A DNA stretch of 64,000 nt from Bacteroidota bacterium (lineage in GTDB: Bacteria; Bacteroidota; Bacteroidia; NS11-12g; UBA9320). A model generated the notes under the pieces. That model was not told the origin of the DNA. It ran no database searches and saw only the letters and a list, made by a program, of their open reading frames with translations. Positions within the stretch are counted from its first letter, which is position 1. Each line of letters opens with the position of its first letter. Location: NCBI GenBank assembly GCA_002746305.1, contig NVWV01000001.1:186001-250000 (forward strand), in the 5' to 3' direction. This document shows, one piece after another, positions 1 to 9,970 of the stretch. Both the position numbers and the translations under genes were made by a program.

Positions 1-513
1 CATAGTCATATCAGCAGTGTTTGTCCAAACACCGCCCATAAACATATTGAAGAACAAGATGAAGAATAAAGTAAGTCCTAAAACTGCAAGTCCTGCAACT
101 CCAAGTCCCATTACTACACCACCACCAAAAGAAACTTTAAGAGCATTTGGCAAGCTAGTCTTAGCTGCTTGAGTTGTTCTTACATTTGTTTTAGTAGCAA
201 TCTTCATTCCCATATTACCCGCCAAAGCAGAAAACACTGCTCCAATGATAAATGCAGGTACAATAAGATAGTGAGTAGAAGGTACAAAAAATGCAATAGC
301 TGCAAGTACCACTGATGCACCAATCACAAAGAAGGTAAGTAGTCTGTATTCAGCCTTTAGGAATGCAAGAGCACCTTCATAAATGTGGTCAGCAATCTCT
401 TTCATTTTGCCGTCACCAGCATCTTGTTTCATTACCCAACTCTTTTTGGTTACCATATAGAGTAAGCCTAAGATTGCCATTACTATTGGCATGTAAATCA
501 TCATTGATTCCAT
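1..513 (-). CDS. hppA: Membrane-bound ion-pumping pyrophosphatase, N-terminal part (cut by window edge)
   Basis: Hydrolyses pyrophosphate to pump Na+ or H+ across the inner membrane. The 171 residues seen begin at an ATG (511-513) and run off the left edge with no stop. They show a first membrane helix near residues 5-20, then a conserved-looking cytoplasmic stretch (GDGKMKEIADHIYEGALAF, about residues 33-51). Further hydrophobic helices follow, with the family-like segment MGMKIATKTNVRTTQAA. Full-length family members are about 700-800 residues, so only about a quarter is here. The ion specificity is decided by residues outside the window. A full consensus promoter lies upstream at 557-589. 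Identification is by family recognition of the N-terminus. Confidence 0.92.
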   Translation of the reverse strand, partial: MESMMIYMPIVMAILGLLYMVTKKSWVMKQDAGDGKMKEIADHIYEGALAFLKAEYRLLTFFVIGASVVLAAIAFFVPSTHYLIVPAFIIGAVFSALAGNMGMKIATKTNVRTTQAAKTSLPNALKVSFGGGVVMGLGVAGLAVLGLTLFFILFFNMFMGGVWTNTADMTM

Positions 514-556
514 AAATTTTTAAATATTAAATTCTACTTGTTTATTTTAAAGCGTG

Positions 557-589
557 CAAAAATAAAATTAATACCCTAATTGGGGCAAA
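557..589 (-). promoter_or_regulatory. Bacteroidota-type promoter of hppA
   Basis: On the minus strand TTTG (589-586) is followed after 21 bases by TATTTTTG (564-557). This matches both halves of the known Bacteroidota consensus (-33 TTTG / -7 TAnnTTTG). It lies 43 bases before the hppA ATG, which leaves a short untranslated leader. It is one of the best two-part promoters in the window. Confidence 0.7.
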
Positions 590-605
590 AACCACGTACT
601 ATTTA

Positions 606-1307
606 TTACTTCAATCTTACCGATACTTGTAGATGCATTGCATTGTAGGTAATATAATCATAGTTTAGTCCACTAGATTCTATGAATTCTTGAAAAGCTT
701 TGTACTCGCCTTGTTGCCATCCAGGGTAATTGAAGTATTCGTCAAAAGCGATTACAGTACCTGGTACAAGTCGTTCTTTGCACAGGTCAAAAATGGTCTT
801 GGTACTAGAGTATAAGTCACAGTCAATGTGCAAGAATGCAAATGGTTCTGAGTTTTTTTCTAAAAAAACCGGAAGACTATTTTCATAATAACCTTCATGT
901 ATTTCTACATTTCCAGAGAAATTTGGAGTTTGTGGTAGCTCAAATGCTTTTTCATCAAAACCATCAATCCAAAATTCAGGTAGTCCTTTAAAAGAATCAA
1001 AGGCGTGAATCGTTTTTGCAGTTTGGGATTGAATGAAGTTTAACGTGTAACCCTTATAAACTCCAAACTCGCAGTATAGTCCATCTACTTTTACGTCCTC
1101 TATGGCTTTAGTCAGTACAGCTTCTCTACTTTCCAAAGAAATAATATGAGCCATGTTTTCTTCTACATAAGTACAAGTAGACTCTAAAGCCCTCCGTTGA
1201 AGTTGAAGTTTTATATTGGTGCTATCCCGTAATTCTTGCTGATAAACAGCACTAGAGAGTGGCGAGATTAGCTTTTTAAGAAACTTATTCATAAATAGAA
1301 GATGCAA
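606..1307 (-). CDS. TylF/MycF-like SAM-dependent methyltransferase
   Basis: A 233-residue protein resembling the macrocin-O-methyltransferase (TylF) family. It has the SAM-binding glycine motif EFGVYKGYTL (about residues 79-88), then HAFDSFKGLPEFW. FLHIDCDLYSS matches the metal- and substrate-binding Asp region, and FDEYFNYPGWQQGE lies near the C-terminus. TylF relatives methylate sugars or small metabolites, and many lie in polysaccharide or glycan loci. The substrate here is unknown. An internal ATG at 1292 (MNKFLKK) is an alternative start. It stands alone between hppA and a divergent T9SS substrate gene, so context gives little help. Confidence 0.8.
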   Translation of the reverse strand: MHLLFMNKFLKKLISPLSSAVYQQELRDSTNIKLQLQRRALESTCTYVEENMAHIISLESREAVLTKAIEDVKVDGLYCEFGVYKGYTLNFIQSQTAKTIHAFDSFKGLPEFWIDGFDEKAFELPQTPNFSGNVEIHEGYYENSLPVFLEKNSEPFAFLHIDCDLYSSTKTIFDLCKERLVPGTVIAFDEYFNYPGWQQGEYKAFQEFIESSGLNYDYITYNAMHLQVSVRLK

Positions 1308-1465
1308 TGTTAGCTAATTTATTTCTTGAAATGTGAAGTTCTAGTATGTCCTTTTTGTATTCGTTTTCATAGATATATCTTAGTTAGTCTTCAAAATCAA
1401 AATATGACAATGAATTTCCCCCTGTCTTAATGTACTTCTATAAAAAAAAGGTATCTTGCTTTTTT

Positions 1466-3076
1466 ATGAAATTAACTTACCAATTACTTGTACTCGCTTT
1501 CTTAACCCTTTCATTAGAATCCATTGCTCAATTTGAAGTTAAAATTAGAGGCGGAGACGTAACGCTGTGTGAAAATGAATCTTTGGTTTTGTCCGACAGT
1601 GTTGTAAGTGGTGTTCCTGAAAGTTATGAATGGATTTCATCAGTAGCTACTTTTAATACTGCATATTTATCAAGTACAGCGGTAAACATAACACAGAGTG
1701 GGATAATAATTCTAAAGACAAAAGATGCTAGTAATACATTCTTGGATACGATTAATGTAACAGTAAACTCTTTACCTGAGATTATTCTTATAGGTTTAAC
1801 CCCAAGCCAATATTGTGAGACTGCGAGTGATATTGCTCTTAATGCCAGTCCCTCTGGTGGTACTTGGACCAGTGAAGATCCAACAGCTTTGGTAAATGGA
1901 AACACATTCAGCCCGAGTAATGCTTCAATTTTTGATCAAAATACCAAACTGTTTTACAACTATACAAATCCGACTACGGGGTGTAGTAACCTAGATTCGA
2001 TGGAGGTAAGAGTAGATCCGAAACCTGTTCTTGATCCTATTTCAGATACTACTTTCTGTAGAAAACAAGGAGTAATGACTCAAAATATTTCACGATTGGT
2101 TACTGGACAAAACTATGGCATGTTGGGTTGGGCTGTATTTAATCCTAGAGTCACTCTTAGCGATGTGGCAATAGGGAATATTACCCTGAATCTTCAAAAC
2201 AATCAGCCTGATACCTTTACCATCGTTATCGCTGCTACAGAACTGGCTTCTTGTGAACCTATTGATGGTTACTTCAAGATTATAGTAAACCCAATCCCTG
2301 ATGCTTCTATTACCAATAGTAATCCCAGCGGTTGTAATCCAGTTACTTCTGACTTTAGCATTGACATAACAAATAGTGTTGAATCTTCTACCTCCACATA
2401 TAATTGGACAATGGGTGATGCAGGCAGTTCCACCGCTACTACTTCTACTTCTTCTGCGACATACAATGAGGATGGTAGTGCTAGTATTTCTGTTGTACTT
2501 ACTTCTGCAGTAGGTTGTGATACCACTCTTACTTCCACAGTAGACGTATATCCCATACCAACAGCGGGGTTTGTTCCAAATCCTGATAATTTCACTACTA
2601 CCGCTCTTCCTCGTTTCATTTTCACGAGTACCAGTACCGTAGACCCGGTACTAGGAGCTTCTATCGTTCAATATGAATGGGATTTTGGTGACTTGAATGA
2701 CGATCAGGATATTTCAAATGAAGAAAATCCGCCCTTCTTCTACCCTACTGATACCAACAGTTATATTGTAAACCTCAGAGTCACTACAAACCACGGATGT
2801 TCTGATGATTTCTCATACCCAGTTATCGTAGGTCCCTCAATATCCTCTAGTATCAGTCACGTTATATTTCCTAATCCTACGTCAGGTAGTTTTAGAGTAA
2901 CGGATTATACACCAAGTATGTCATTGGAAGTGATAGACAATAAAGGGACACAAATTGACAAGCTGGAAGTAAGTGAAGATGGTCAATTTACTATTGAAGG
3001 AAGAGGGCACTATATCATACGCATTTTTGATTCTGAAACGGGGGATTCGTTCTGTAGCAAAATCCTAGTTGAGTAA
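1466..3076 (+). CDS. T9SS-secreted PKD-domain protein (first of tandem pair)
   Basis: I place the start at the ATG at 1466, not the upstream one at 1430, because it begins a clean signal peptide (MKLTYQLLVLAF...SIAQ). The mature protein of about 536 residues contains repeated beta-sandwich units with paired cysteines. Two PKD-like segments follow, one containing YNWTMGD and the other YEWDFGD. The last 75 or so residues (FPNPTSGSF ... IRIF ... KILVE) are a type A T9SS C-terminal sorting domain. The protein is therefore expected to cross the outer membrane and be released or anchored at the surface. Its block containing CET, SPSGG, NASI and GCSN is shared with the next gene, which marks the two as paralogues. 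No enzymatic domain is seen; adhesion or a structural role is a guess. Confidence 0.9.
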   Translation: MKLTYQLLVLAFLTLSLESIAQFEVKIRGGDVTLCENESLVLSDSVVSGVPESYEWISSVATFNTAYLSSTAVNITQSGIIILKTKDASNTFLDTINVTVNSLPEIILIGLTPSQYCETASDIALNASPSGGTWTSEDPTALVNGNTFSPSNASIFDQNTKLFYNYTNPTTGCSNLDSMEVRVDPKPVLDPISDTTFCRKQGVMTQNISRLVTGQNYGMLGWAVFNPRVTLSDVAIGNITLNLQNNQPDTFTIVIAATELASCEPIDGYFKIIVNPIPDASITNSNPSGCNPVTSDFSIDITNSVESSTSTYNWTMGDAGSSTATTSTSSATYNEDGSASISVVLTSAVGCDTTLTSTVDVYPIPTAGFVPNPDNFTTTALPRFIFTSTSTVDPVLGASIVQYEWDFGDLNDDQDISNEENPPFFYPTDTNSYIVNLRVTTNHGCSDDFSYPVIVGPSISSSISHVIFPNPTSGSFRVTDYTPSMSLEVIDNKGTQIDKLEVSEDGQFTIEGRGHYIIRIFDSETGDSFCSKILVE

Positions 3077-3146
3077 CAGTTTAAAAAAGTGTGACGTACT
3101 GAAGCAACCTACTTTTATATTAAAGTGTCTATATAATAAATAATTT

Positions 3147-5117
3147 ATGAAAATTTTCTTACCTCTAATTGTCTTTTGCCTTTTTACTTTATCTGTAGAT
3201 GCCCAACTCGACGTTCAAATAAAACAAGGGAATCGGACTGTTTGTATAAATGAATCATTGGTATTTCAAGACAGTATTATCAATGGAACGCCTACTACTT
3301 ACGAATGGATTTCTAGCATAGCTACGTTTTCATCAACATCTGCTTCTATGACCCAAGCAAGCTTTAGTGGAAGTGGGGATGTTATACTAAAAACTCAGGA
3401 TGGTACGAATACATATTACGATACAGTACAAGTAACTGTAGATACGATTCCAACAATAATGTTGAGCCCAAATATGAACGTGTGTTGTGAATTCGGAAAT
3501 ATCTTTCTAAATCTGAATGTTTTAGAACCCACATCTAATTTGTCCTACGGATCTTGGAGCTGCACTCAATATCCAAATCTTGTGCAAAACAATGTGTTCT
3601 ATACAGACTCCGTTTGTGCCTTGATCCCTTGGGGAGCGAAGTCTATTGGCGTATATGTAACGTACACATATCAGAATCCTTCTTCAAATTGTATCAATTC
3701 TGATTCTATGCTCATCGCCGTTAACCGCCTTCCTACAATAGTTACTCAGAACGGGCAGTTCTGTCAAGATATTGGAGCCATTGACCTAAGTGAAGAACTT
3801 ATCCTTAGTCCTGTCAATACTTTCTTAGGATTTCCCTCATGGCGGTGTCTAGACTCCAATTCATCTTCCAATAAATTTTATGCCAATATGTTGGAAAATA
3901 GAGGAAGTCCATTTGCACCTGATTGGTGGTTAAACTTAGAAAAACCTAATTATACAATTACAAATACAGATAAGGATACCATCATTCTTGAGTTTACTTA
4001 TATTAATTCTGATGGCTGTCCTAGTACAGGTGCCGTAAGTATATTCCTTTGGAGAGTTCCTGAAATAGCATTCTCATCCAATAGAGAGTTGTGCTGGGAT
4101 GAAGGTAAAATATCGCTCAATACACTAACAGGTGTTAATTTAACTGATGGTATGTGGAGTGTATACGATTCCACGGGGTACGATTTAGCAGTGAACTTGG
4201 GTAGCTTTGATAATGATACAATTAATACGCTGAACAGCATCCAAGACACTATATCTCATAGTTGGATAATTCGATACGATCATGTAGCCACTGGCTGTCC
4301 TGCTCGTAACGATACAATTCTGACGATAAATCCGGTTCCACAGCTTACATTAACTCCCTTAACTTCAAGTCAATTTTGTGAGACTCAATCGAATATCCAA
4401 TTGGAAGCAAGTCCATCTGGAGGGGTTTGGTCAGCAAATGATCCGGATGTACTTATAGGAGATTCGCTCAGTCCTACTAATGCGTCTATTTTGAATCAGG
4501 AAAAAGAGGTGTTTTATAATTATACAGATGCAGTAACAGGTTGCAGCAATGCTGATACTCTAGTGTATCGGATAGATGAAGTTCCAATGTTTACTTTGTT
4601 TCCTGATGATATGGTTGTTTGTCGTCTACCATCGGCATCTACTAAAAGTGTCAATTTTAAGTTTGAAGCTGATAATAGTCCTGCAATACTTTGGTCTGAT
4701 TTTTCAAATCAAGTTACACTTACACCTCTGGTCGCAGGTGAGGGAATTGCCAGTTTTAGCTCGTTAAACAATGCGAGAGATACTTTTACTATAATAGTTA
4801 GTGCAGAAGGATTATACTCCTGCAATGATATAGATAGTACATTTGAAATGGTAATAGTTGAAGATGCCAATTGTGTACTTGCAGTTGATAGGCTTACAAA
4901 TGCGATTTTCAGAATTTATCCCAATCCTTCTAACGGACTTGTTACAATTAAAGGAGATCTAGAAGTAATTGAATGTCTCAATTCATTGGGTCAAAAAATA
5001 TGGGTAGAAAGGGTTGGCAATAATTCATACAGAATAGACTCCAAAGGGGTAAATGTCCTTCTTCTAAAAGATTTAAAAACTGGAAGTACATCGTACCAGA
5101 AGCTGATTGTAAAATAG
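3147..5117 (+). CDS. T9SS-secreted repeat protein (second of tandem pair)
   Basis: A 656-residue protein with a signal peptide (MKIFLPLIVFCLFTL...DAQ). It carries a chain of cysteine-containing beta-sandwich repeats, each ending near 'D/N-G/S-C' motifs. The type A T9SS sorting domain is at the end (FRIYPNPSNGLVTI ... YQKLIVK). Its first 70 residues and its unit around 405-460 (SSQFCETQSN, ASPSGG, NASILNQ, GCSNADT) align with the preceding gene. It has extra repeat units between these points, so the two probably arose by duplication followed by gain or loss of repeats. It lacks the clear PKD WDFGD motif of its neighbour. Probably a surface or secreted structural protein; the ligand is unknown. 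Confidence 0.88.
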   Translation: MKIFLPLIVFCLFTLSVDAQLDVQIKQGNRTVCINESLVFQDSIINGTPTTYEWISSIATFSSTSASMTQASFSGSGDVILKTQDGTNTYYDTVQVTVDTIPTIMLSPNMNVCCEFGNIFLNLNVLEPTSNLSYGSWSCTQYPNLVQNNVFYTDSVCALIPWGAKSIGVYVTYTYQNPSSNCINSDSMLIAVNRLPTIVTQNGQFCQDIGAIDLSEELILSPVNTFLGFPSWRCLDSNSSSNKFYANMLENRGSPFAPDWWLNLEKPNYTITNTDKDTIILEFTYINSDGCPSTGAVSIFLWRVPEIAFSSNRELCWDEGKISLNTLTGVNLTDGMWSVYDSTGYDLAVNLGSFDNDTINTLNSIQDTISHSWIIRYDHVATGCPARNDTILTINPVPQLTLTPLTSSQFCETQSNIQLEASPSGGVWSANDPDVLIGDSLSPTNASILNQEKEVFYNYTDAVTGCSNADTLVYRIDEVPMFTLFPDDMVVCRLPSASTKSVNFKFEADNSPAILWSDFSNQVTLTPLVAGEGIASFSSLNNARDTFTIIVSAEGLYSCNDIDSTFEMVIVEDANCVLAVDRLTNAIFRIYPNPSNGLVTIKGDLEVIECLNSLGQKIWVERVGNNSYRIDSKGVNVLLLKDLKTGSTSYQKLIVK

Positions 5118-5163
5118 ATACATAGTACTTTAAAATCCCTGCTTTTTGGTAGGGTAAAAAAAG

Positions 5164-5171
5164 TACTTTTG
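5164..5171 (+). promoter_or_regulatory. -7 promoter element before lepA
   Basis: TACTTTTG matches the Bacteroidota -7 element and ends 7 bases before the lepA ATG, so transcripts may be nearly leaderless. A TTTG at 5145-5148 is only 15 bases upstream, shorter than the usual spacing, so the -33 part is weak. Confidence 0.5.
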
Positions 5172-5178
5172 CAGGCGA

Positions 5179-6972
5179 ATGGAGAACATCCGAAATTTCT
5201 GTATTATAGCTCACATTGACCACGGTAAGAGTACCTTAGCAGATAGGTTATTACAAATTACAGGTACTGTAAGTGATCGAGATATAAAAGAGCAAACTCT
5301 TGATGATATGGATATCGAGCGTGAACGTGGTATAACCATAAAATCTCACGCTATACAGATGAAGTATGAAAGGGATGGAATAGATTATACACTTAACCTG
5401 ATAGACACTCCTGGTCACGTAGATTTTAGTTATGAAGTGAGTAGAAGTATTGCGGCTTGCGAAGGTGCTTTACTGATTGTAGATGCTGCTCAAGGCATAC
5501 AAGCCCAGACTATCTCTAATCTATACTTAGCTTTAGATCATGACTTAACAATTATTCCAATTCTTAACAAAATGGATTTGCCAGGTGCAGAACCAGAAGA
5601 GGTAAAGGATCAAATAGAAGAATTAATTCTGTGTGACAGAGACGACATTATTCCTGCGAGTGGTAAGACAGGAATGGGTGTTATGGATATATTAAATGCA
5701 GTTATAGATAGAGTGCCTGCTCCAAAGGGAGATCCAAAAGCTTCATTGAAGGCACTAATCTTTGATTCCGTATTCAATCCGTTTAGAGGTATAATAGCCT
5801 ACTTCAGAATAATTGACGGTGAGCTTAAAAAGAGAGACCAAATTCAGTTTATGAATACGGGAAAAGCATATTATGCTGAAGAAATTGGGGTTCTTAAATT
5901 AGAACAAGAAGCACGTCAAACGGTAAAAACGGGAGATGTGGGTTATATCATTTGTAGCATAAAGGAAGCCAAAGAAGTAAAAGTGGGTGATACCATTACG
6001 CTTGCTAAAAATCCTACATTGATTCCTATTGATGGGTTCGAAGATGTAAAGCCAATGGTATTTGCGGGAATCTTCCCTGTAGATACAGAAGATTTTGAAG
6101 AGTTGAGAGACTCTATGGCCAAACTTCAATTGAATGATGCAAGTCTGGTATTTGAGCCAGAGAGTTCCGCAGCCTTGGGCTTTGGTTTTCGTTGTGGTTT
6201 CTTAGGAATGCTCCATATGGAGATAATCCAAGAGCGACTGGAACGAGAGTTTGGAATGACGGTTATTACTACTGTTCCCAATGTAAGTTATCATGCCTAT
6301 TTGAAAAAGGACCCAGATAATATCGTCATTGTAAATAATCCAAGTGATTTACCCGAACCTAATTATTATGATAGGGTAGAGGAGCCTTATATTAATGCTC
6401 AAATAATTACTGCCGGTGAGTATGTTGGTGCTATAATGTCACTGTGTATTGATAAACGAGGTACGATAATCAATCAAGTATATCTAACCAGTAATCGGGT
6501 AGAGTTAACCTTCGAAATGCCAATGGCAGAAGTGGTTTTTGACTTCTATGATAAGCTAAAGAGTGTAAGTAGAGGCTATGCTAGTTTTGACTACCACCCA
6601 ATTGGATATAGAGAATCTAATTTAGTGAAATTAGATATCCTGCTCAATGCTAAGGTGGTGGATGCTCTAAGTGCAGTAATTCACAGAGACAAAGCCTATT
6701 CCTTTGGTAAGAAGATCTGTGAGAAGCTAAGAGAGTTGATTCCTCGTCACCAATTTGAGATTCCAATACAAGCAGCCATCGGAGCTAAAGTAATCTCAAG
6801 AGAGAATATTAGAGCTATGCGTAAAGATGTAACTGCAAAATGTTATGGTGGAGATATCTCAAGGAAGCGTAAACTATTGGAAAAACAAAAGAAAGGTAAG
6901 AAACGTATGAGACAAGTAGGTAACGTAGAGATACCTCAAAGTGCGTTTATGGCCGTTCTTAAGATTGATTAA
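5179..6972 (+). CDS. lepA: Elongation factor 4 (LepA), ribosomal back-translocase GTPase
   Basis: A 597-residue translational GTPase, the usual LepA length. GTP-binding motifs are in order: AHIDHGKST (G1, about residues 11-19), RERGITIK (G2), DTPGH (G3), NKMDLPGA (G4) and SGKTG (G5). The diagnostic LepA C-terminal domain follows, including [23 protein letters not shown] cut into the usual basic helix, and ends with AFMAVLK. LepA binds stalled or mispositioned ribosomes in the cytoplasm. The stop overlaps the convergent gene's stop by 4 bases. Identification is firm. Confidence 0.98.
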   Translation: MENIRNFCIIAHIDHGKSTLADRLLQITGTVSDRDIKEQTLDDMDIERERGITIKSHAIQMKYERDGIDYTLNLIDTPGHVDFSYEVSRSIAACEGALLIVDAAQGIQAQTISNLYLALDHDLTIIPILNKMDLPGAEPEEVKDQIEELILCDRDDIIPASGKTGMGVMDILNAVIDRVPAPKGDPKASLKALIFDSVFNPFRGIIAYFRIIDGELKKRDQIQFMNTGKAYYAEEIGVLKLEQEARQTVKTGDVGYIICSIKEAKEVKVGDTITLAKNPTLIPIDGFEDVKPMVFAGIFPVDTEDFEELRDSMAKLQLNDASLVFEPESSAALGFGFRCGFLGMLHMEIIQERLEREFGMTVITTVPNVSYHAYLKKDPDNIVIVNNPSDLPEPNYYDRVEEPYINAQIITAGEYVGAIMSLCIDKRGTIINQVYLTSNRVELTFEMPMAEVVFDFYDKLKSVSRGYASFDYHPIGYRESNLVKLDILLNAKVVDALSAVIHRDKAYSFGKKICEKLRELIPRHQFEIPIQAAIGAKVISRENIRAMRKDVTAKCYGGDISRKRKLLEKQKKGKKRMRQVGNVEIPQSAFMAVLKID

Positions 6973-7937
6973 TTCTTTAAATCAATCAACTCAGATATAA
7001 TTTTACTTACTTGATTCGTTGCAGCAATGCTGTCATAAGACAATGCTTCAATTAGGATGGAGTTTTCCCCTCGGGATATGGTTTCATATTTGCAGTATAC
7101 ACGGTCGAAGTTTTTCGTAAAAGAAAACGTGTTGTCCTTTCCTAATCTAAAATCCCTAATAATGGAAGAGTGGTCACTAATGGAATGTCGAGACAATACT
7201 TTAAGCCGCTCATAGTTCTTAGTTATCTCAGACTTTACGATGAGAACTTGACTCATCATATTTTCTTCGGTCCAAGTAGCACCTGAAGTATTATCAGAGA
7301 GAATTGAACCTTTTGGTATTTGAATAGTAAGATTCTCAATATACACTGTAGTATCTGTAAGCAATAGATGATTGCTATTTTTAAAGTCGTGAGCTAGTTT
7401 TTCTCCATCGAGCAAATGTTTCCCTAGTTTTAAAGCTGTTTTTATGGTCTCAAATGTTCTACTGCGTGCCACTATAGTGGCTTCTGTTTGGTATTTAGCT
7501 ATAACAATATCTTTGGCTAGGGTATAGTCAGGATCACTTTTGAGTTTGATACTATGGTCTATAGCATCCATCTCTTTTGCGAATTCTTTATCCGTATACC
7601 TTAAGTATTTTTCATGAAAATCATCAACGATTTTGCTTGTTTGTTGATTGTACTGCTTATCCATGACCATCTTTACAAAGCTGTTACCCCTATCGTAATT
7701 TCCAGCTTGTTTCGCATATCTAGTGGAATTTAGAACTTCATCCCCATACCTCACATTTCCAATATTGTCTCCGTACCGACCCGCTCTAAATGCATCGTCT
7801 GCATAATCGGATTGTTTTGCAAATTTACCAACCCGCATTACATCATCTGTTTTACTGCAAACCCGAAGCATTTGACCACATCCAGCTACTAGGGCAAGAA
7901 TTCCTGCTATTGCAGATCCACTTCCTTTTAAACTCAT
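6969..7937 (-). CDS. Putative lipoprotein of unknown function
   Basis: A 322-residue protein not recognised as a known family. The N-terminus ([20 protein letters not shown]) looks like a short lipoprotein signal with Cys20 as the acylation site. Residues about 30-85 are rich in short imperfect repeats built on R/K-Y-G/A-D/K (for example AGRYGDN, VRYGDE, TRYAKQ). The middle (about 90-165) is charged and helix-prone, and the C-terminal third looks mixed alpha/beta. It lies 49 bases downstream of the amidase gene on the same strand, which fits an envelope role. Its stop overlaps the lepA stop by 4 bases (TTAA). Confidence 0.75.
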   Translation of the reverse strand: MSLKGSGSAIAGILALVAGCGQMLRVCSKTDDVMRVGKFAKQSDYADDAFRAGRYGDNIGNVRYGDEVLNSTRYAKQAGNYDRGNSFVKMVMDKQYNQQTSKIVDDFHEKYLRYTDKEFAKEMDAIDHSIKLKSDPDYTLAKDIVIAKYQTEATIVARSRTFETIKTALKLGKHLLDGEKLAHDFKNSNHLLLTDTTVYIENLTIQIPKGSILSDNTSGATWTEENMMSQVLIVKSEITKNYERLKVLSRHSISDHSSIIRDFRLGKDNTFSFTKNFDRVYCKYETISRGENSILIEALSYDSIAATNQVSKIISELIDLKN

Positions 7938-7986
7938 AGAGTTGCAAAGCTAAGAAAATGGAATAGGATTTATTTTAAGCGGGGTT

Positions 7987-9243
7987 CTATTGCCCATTCT
8001 CGACCAACACTCCTTGCGTGAGCCAATTGGCTATGGCTTGACGATTATTTACTATTAACAATCGTTTCTGATCAAACTCATTGGTAATGTTACCTAGTTC
8101 CAAGTAAACTACTGGTGGCTTACATTCTCTTAATGTATGCAAGTCCCTACTTTTTACGACACCCTTATAGCCTCTGTTTACTTGGTGTTCTTCGTATTCT
8201 GATTTTACAGTACGCAGCATAGTCGTTGCCATAGCTTTACCTATTTTACTGCCAGGGTAGTAATAGAAAAATATATCAACCTTTTGATCTACATATCTAC
8301 TATCAATATGTATTTCTACTACTCGTTGTATCGTGGTCCCTTCCTTCTTGTGCTTTTCATACAACTCATTAATTTTACTTGTACGTTGTTTCAACCGCCG
8401 TGCCTGATTCAAAGGAATACTTTGATTGTACCAAACGGTCTCATCCTTATCGCTTTCTAGGTATTTTTTATCTCGAATACCATCATCGTCACGAGTGATT
8501 AAATATACTGTAGCACTATGTTGCAATAAATCCCGTGCAAATCTCAAGGTAACATCATAGGCATATTCATCCTCACAAAGTATATGACCATCCTTTTTTC
8601 CAATTGCACCAGGATCAGGGCCACCATGTCCACTTATAAGGTAGTATACTTGTCCTTCTAGTCGTTTGGTATAAATAGGAGTGTTTTCGTGCTCTTTACC
8701 AAAAATAGGAAATAATGACCAACTTAAAGCTTTAGTGGTTTCTTGATCTATGTCCTCCGTGTGGGTAGTTAGATTTGGGTCACCATCATCTGCTTTCGCT
8801 TTTATAATATTAATTTTCTTGATTTCAGATTCGACGGTGCAATACAATGCATGAACTGGGACCCATAAGACCTTATCTACACGATAATCAAACTCTCTTA
8901 GACCAGCTTTATATAAATCTTCGTTGAATTCCTGTATATATACCGCAAGGTCATAGTCGTTATTTTTTAATGTAGTACGAATACTAATATCGTTGTAATC
9001 ATAAATGTATATGGGCATTTTATATGCCTTTGCAAGTTGTAAATGATCGGTTCTTTTTAACCTATTTAGGCTTAAGAAAGTATCAATATTACAACTATGT
9101 GCTGCCAGGTTATACCTGTTTAAAACAATAGATATTCCATCTCCCTGTTTAGCTCTAATTTTTAAATATTCTTGTGCATTTGAGAAACAAGAAAAAATTA
9201 GGAGTATTAAGACTATAACGTATTTTTTATTTTGACCAACCAT
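7987..9243 (-). CDS. Secreted N-acetylmuramoyl-L-alanine amidase (Amidase_3)
   Basis: Cleaves the amide bond between the glycan and the stem peptide of peptidoglycan. I choose the ATG at 9243, because it starts a signal peptide (MVGQNKKYVIVLILLIFSCFSNAQ); longer reading frames run into the pcm gene. The N-terminal part (about residues 25-130) has a LysM-like opening with the QGDGISIVLNRY pattern. The C-terminal catalytic domain has SGHGGPDPGAIG (Zn-binding His), EDEYAYDV (Glu), EIHID (His), and YLELGNITN with the catalytic Glu. The start overlaps the end of pcm by 17 bases, so the two are probably co-transcribed. Periplasmic or outer-membrane-associated. Confidence 0.9.
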   Translation of the reverse strand: MVGQNKKYVIVLILLIFSCFSNAQEYLKIRAKQGDGISIVLNRYNLAAHSCNIDTFLSLNRLKRTDHLQLAKAYKMPIYIYDYNDISIRTTLKNNDYDLAVYIQEFNEDLYKAGLREFDYRVDKVLWVPVHALYCTVESEIKKINIIKAKADDGDPNLTTHTEDIDQETTKALSWSLFPIFGKEHENTPIYTKRLEGQVYYLISGHGGPDPGAIGKKDGHILCEDEYAYDVTLRFARDLLQHSATVYLITRDDDGIRDKKYLESDKDETVWYNQSIPLNQARRLKQRTSKINELYEKHKKEGTTIQRVVEIHIDSRYVDQKVDIFFYYYPGSKIGKAMATTMLRTVKSEYEEHQVNRGYKGVVKSRDLHTLRECKPPVVYLELGNITNEFDQKRLLIVNNRQAIANWLTQGVLVENGQ

Positions 9244-9880
9244 TGGTTCCTGTAAGTGGAACAAAATTAAATCTACCATGTGTTGTTTGTATGTATTCAT
9301 TATCACCATTGCGAGTTACTAGTATCATTTTTTGGACATCTAAATTGCCTACGGGAGCAACAAGTTTTCCTTTTATTTTTAACTGTTCGGTAAGTGAATT
9401 CAATAGTTTAGGAGCTGCAGCGGTCATTATTATTTTATCAAAAGGTGCCAGCTCAGGAAACCCCAAAGAACCATCACCTAGGATAGTAACAATATCTAGG
9501 CCTAGTTTTTTGAAAAGTTGTTTTGCCTTGGTATGAAGTATCTTCACTGTTTCAATGCTATAAACGTTTGCTCCCATCACTTTTAGTATAGCACTTTGGT
9601 ATCCTGATCCCGTTCCTATTTCCAAAACCTTATCTCCAGGTTTAATATCGAGTAATTGTGTTTGAACAGCTACGGTAAAAGGTTGAGAGATAGTTTGTCC
9701 GTTGTCAATAGGAAAAGCAATATTCTCGTAAGCCTTGTCAATGAAGTCCTTAGGAAAGAAAAAATGGCGTGGAACCGCTTCTATGGCTTTAAGTACATTT
9801 ACAGATGTAATGCCTTCATTTTTTAGTTCCTTTACAAGTTGAGCTCGTTGCCCTTTTAGTTTATAGGTGTCTTTTAGCAA
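9227..9880 (-). CDS. pcm: Protein-L-isoaspartate O-methyltransferase
   Basis: A 217-residue cytoplasmic repair enzyme that methylates isoaspartyl residues in aged proteins with SAM. Family landmarks are visible: VPRHFFFP near residue 39, the substrate-contact loop DNGQTISQPFTVA, SAM motif I VLEIGTGSGYQSAIL, DGSLG, the FDKIIMTAAAP motif, and LVAPVG. Length is typical. It is the first gene of a minus-strand unit with the amidase, whose start lies inside its 3' end, and it is divergent from the oxidoreductase gene at 9971. Confidence 0.96.
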   Translation of the reverse strand: MLKDTYKLKGQRAQLVKELKNEGITSVNVLKAIEAVPRHFFFPKDFIDKAYENIAFPIDNGQTISQPFTVAVQTQLLDIKPGDKVLEIGTGSGYQSAILKVMGANVYSIETVKILHTKAKQLFKKLGLDIVTILGDGSLGFPELAPFDKIIMTAAAPKLLNSLTEQLKIKGKLVAPVGNLDVQKMILVTRNGDNEYIQTTHGRFNFVPLTGTNGWSK

Positions 9881-9970
9881 GTGTTTAGTTTTTGATACGC
9901 AGCAAATATCATTGTTTTTAGGATAAATTAAATTAGTCCGTATTTCGTATTCGAATTATAAGAACAATAA

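Noticed and set aside
1430..1465. Upstream ATG at 1430 as the start of the first T9SS gene.
   Set aside because: It adds residues MYFYKKKVSCFF before a standard signal peptide; the ATG at 1466 gives a clean signal.
2387..2460. Ser/Thr-rich run in the first T9SS protein as a mobile or microsatellite repeat.
   Set aside because: It is a short low-complexity linker within a PKD-like domain; the DNA is not a regular tandem repeat.
5137..5154. Hairpin CCCTGC-TTTTTG-GTAGGG before lepA as a terminator.
   Set aside because: It is followed by TAAAAAAAG and not a T-tract, includes a G-T pair, and overlaps the promoter region. Too weak to list as a terminator.
9227..9309. ATG codons at 9309 and 9276 region as the amidase start.
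   Set aside because: They lie inside pcm and lack a signal peptide; the ATG at 9243 opens a typical one.
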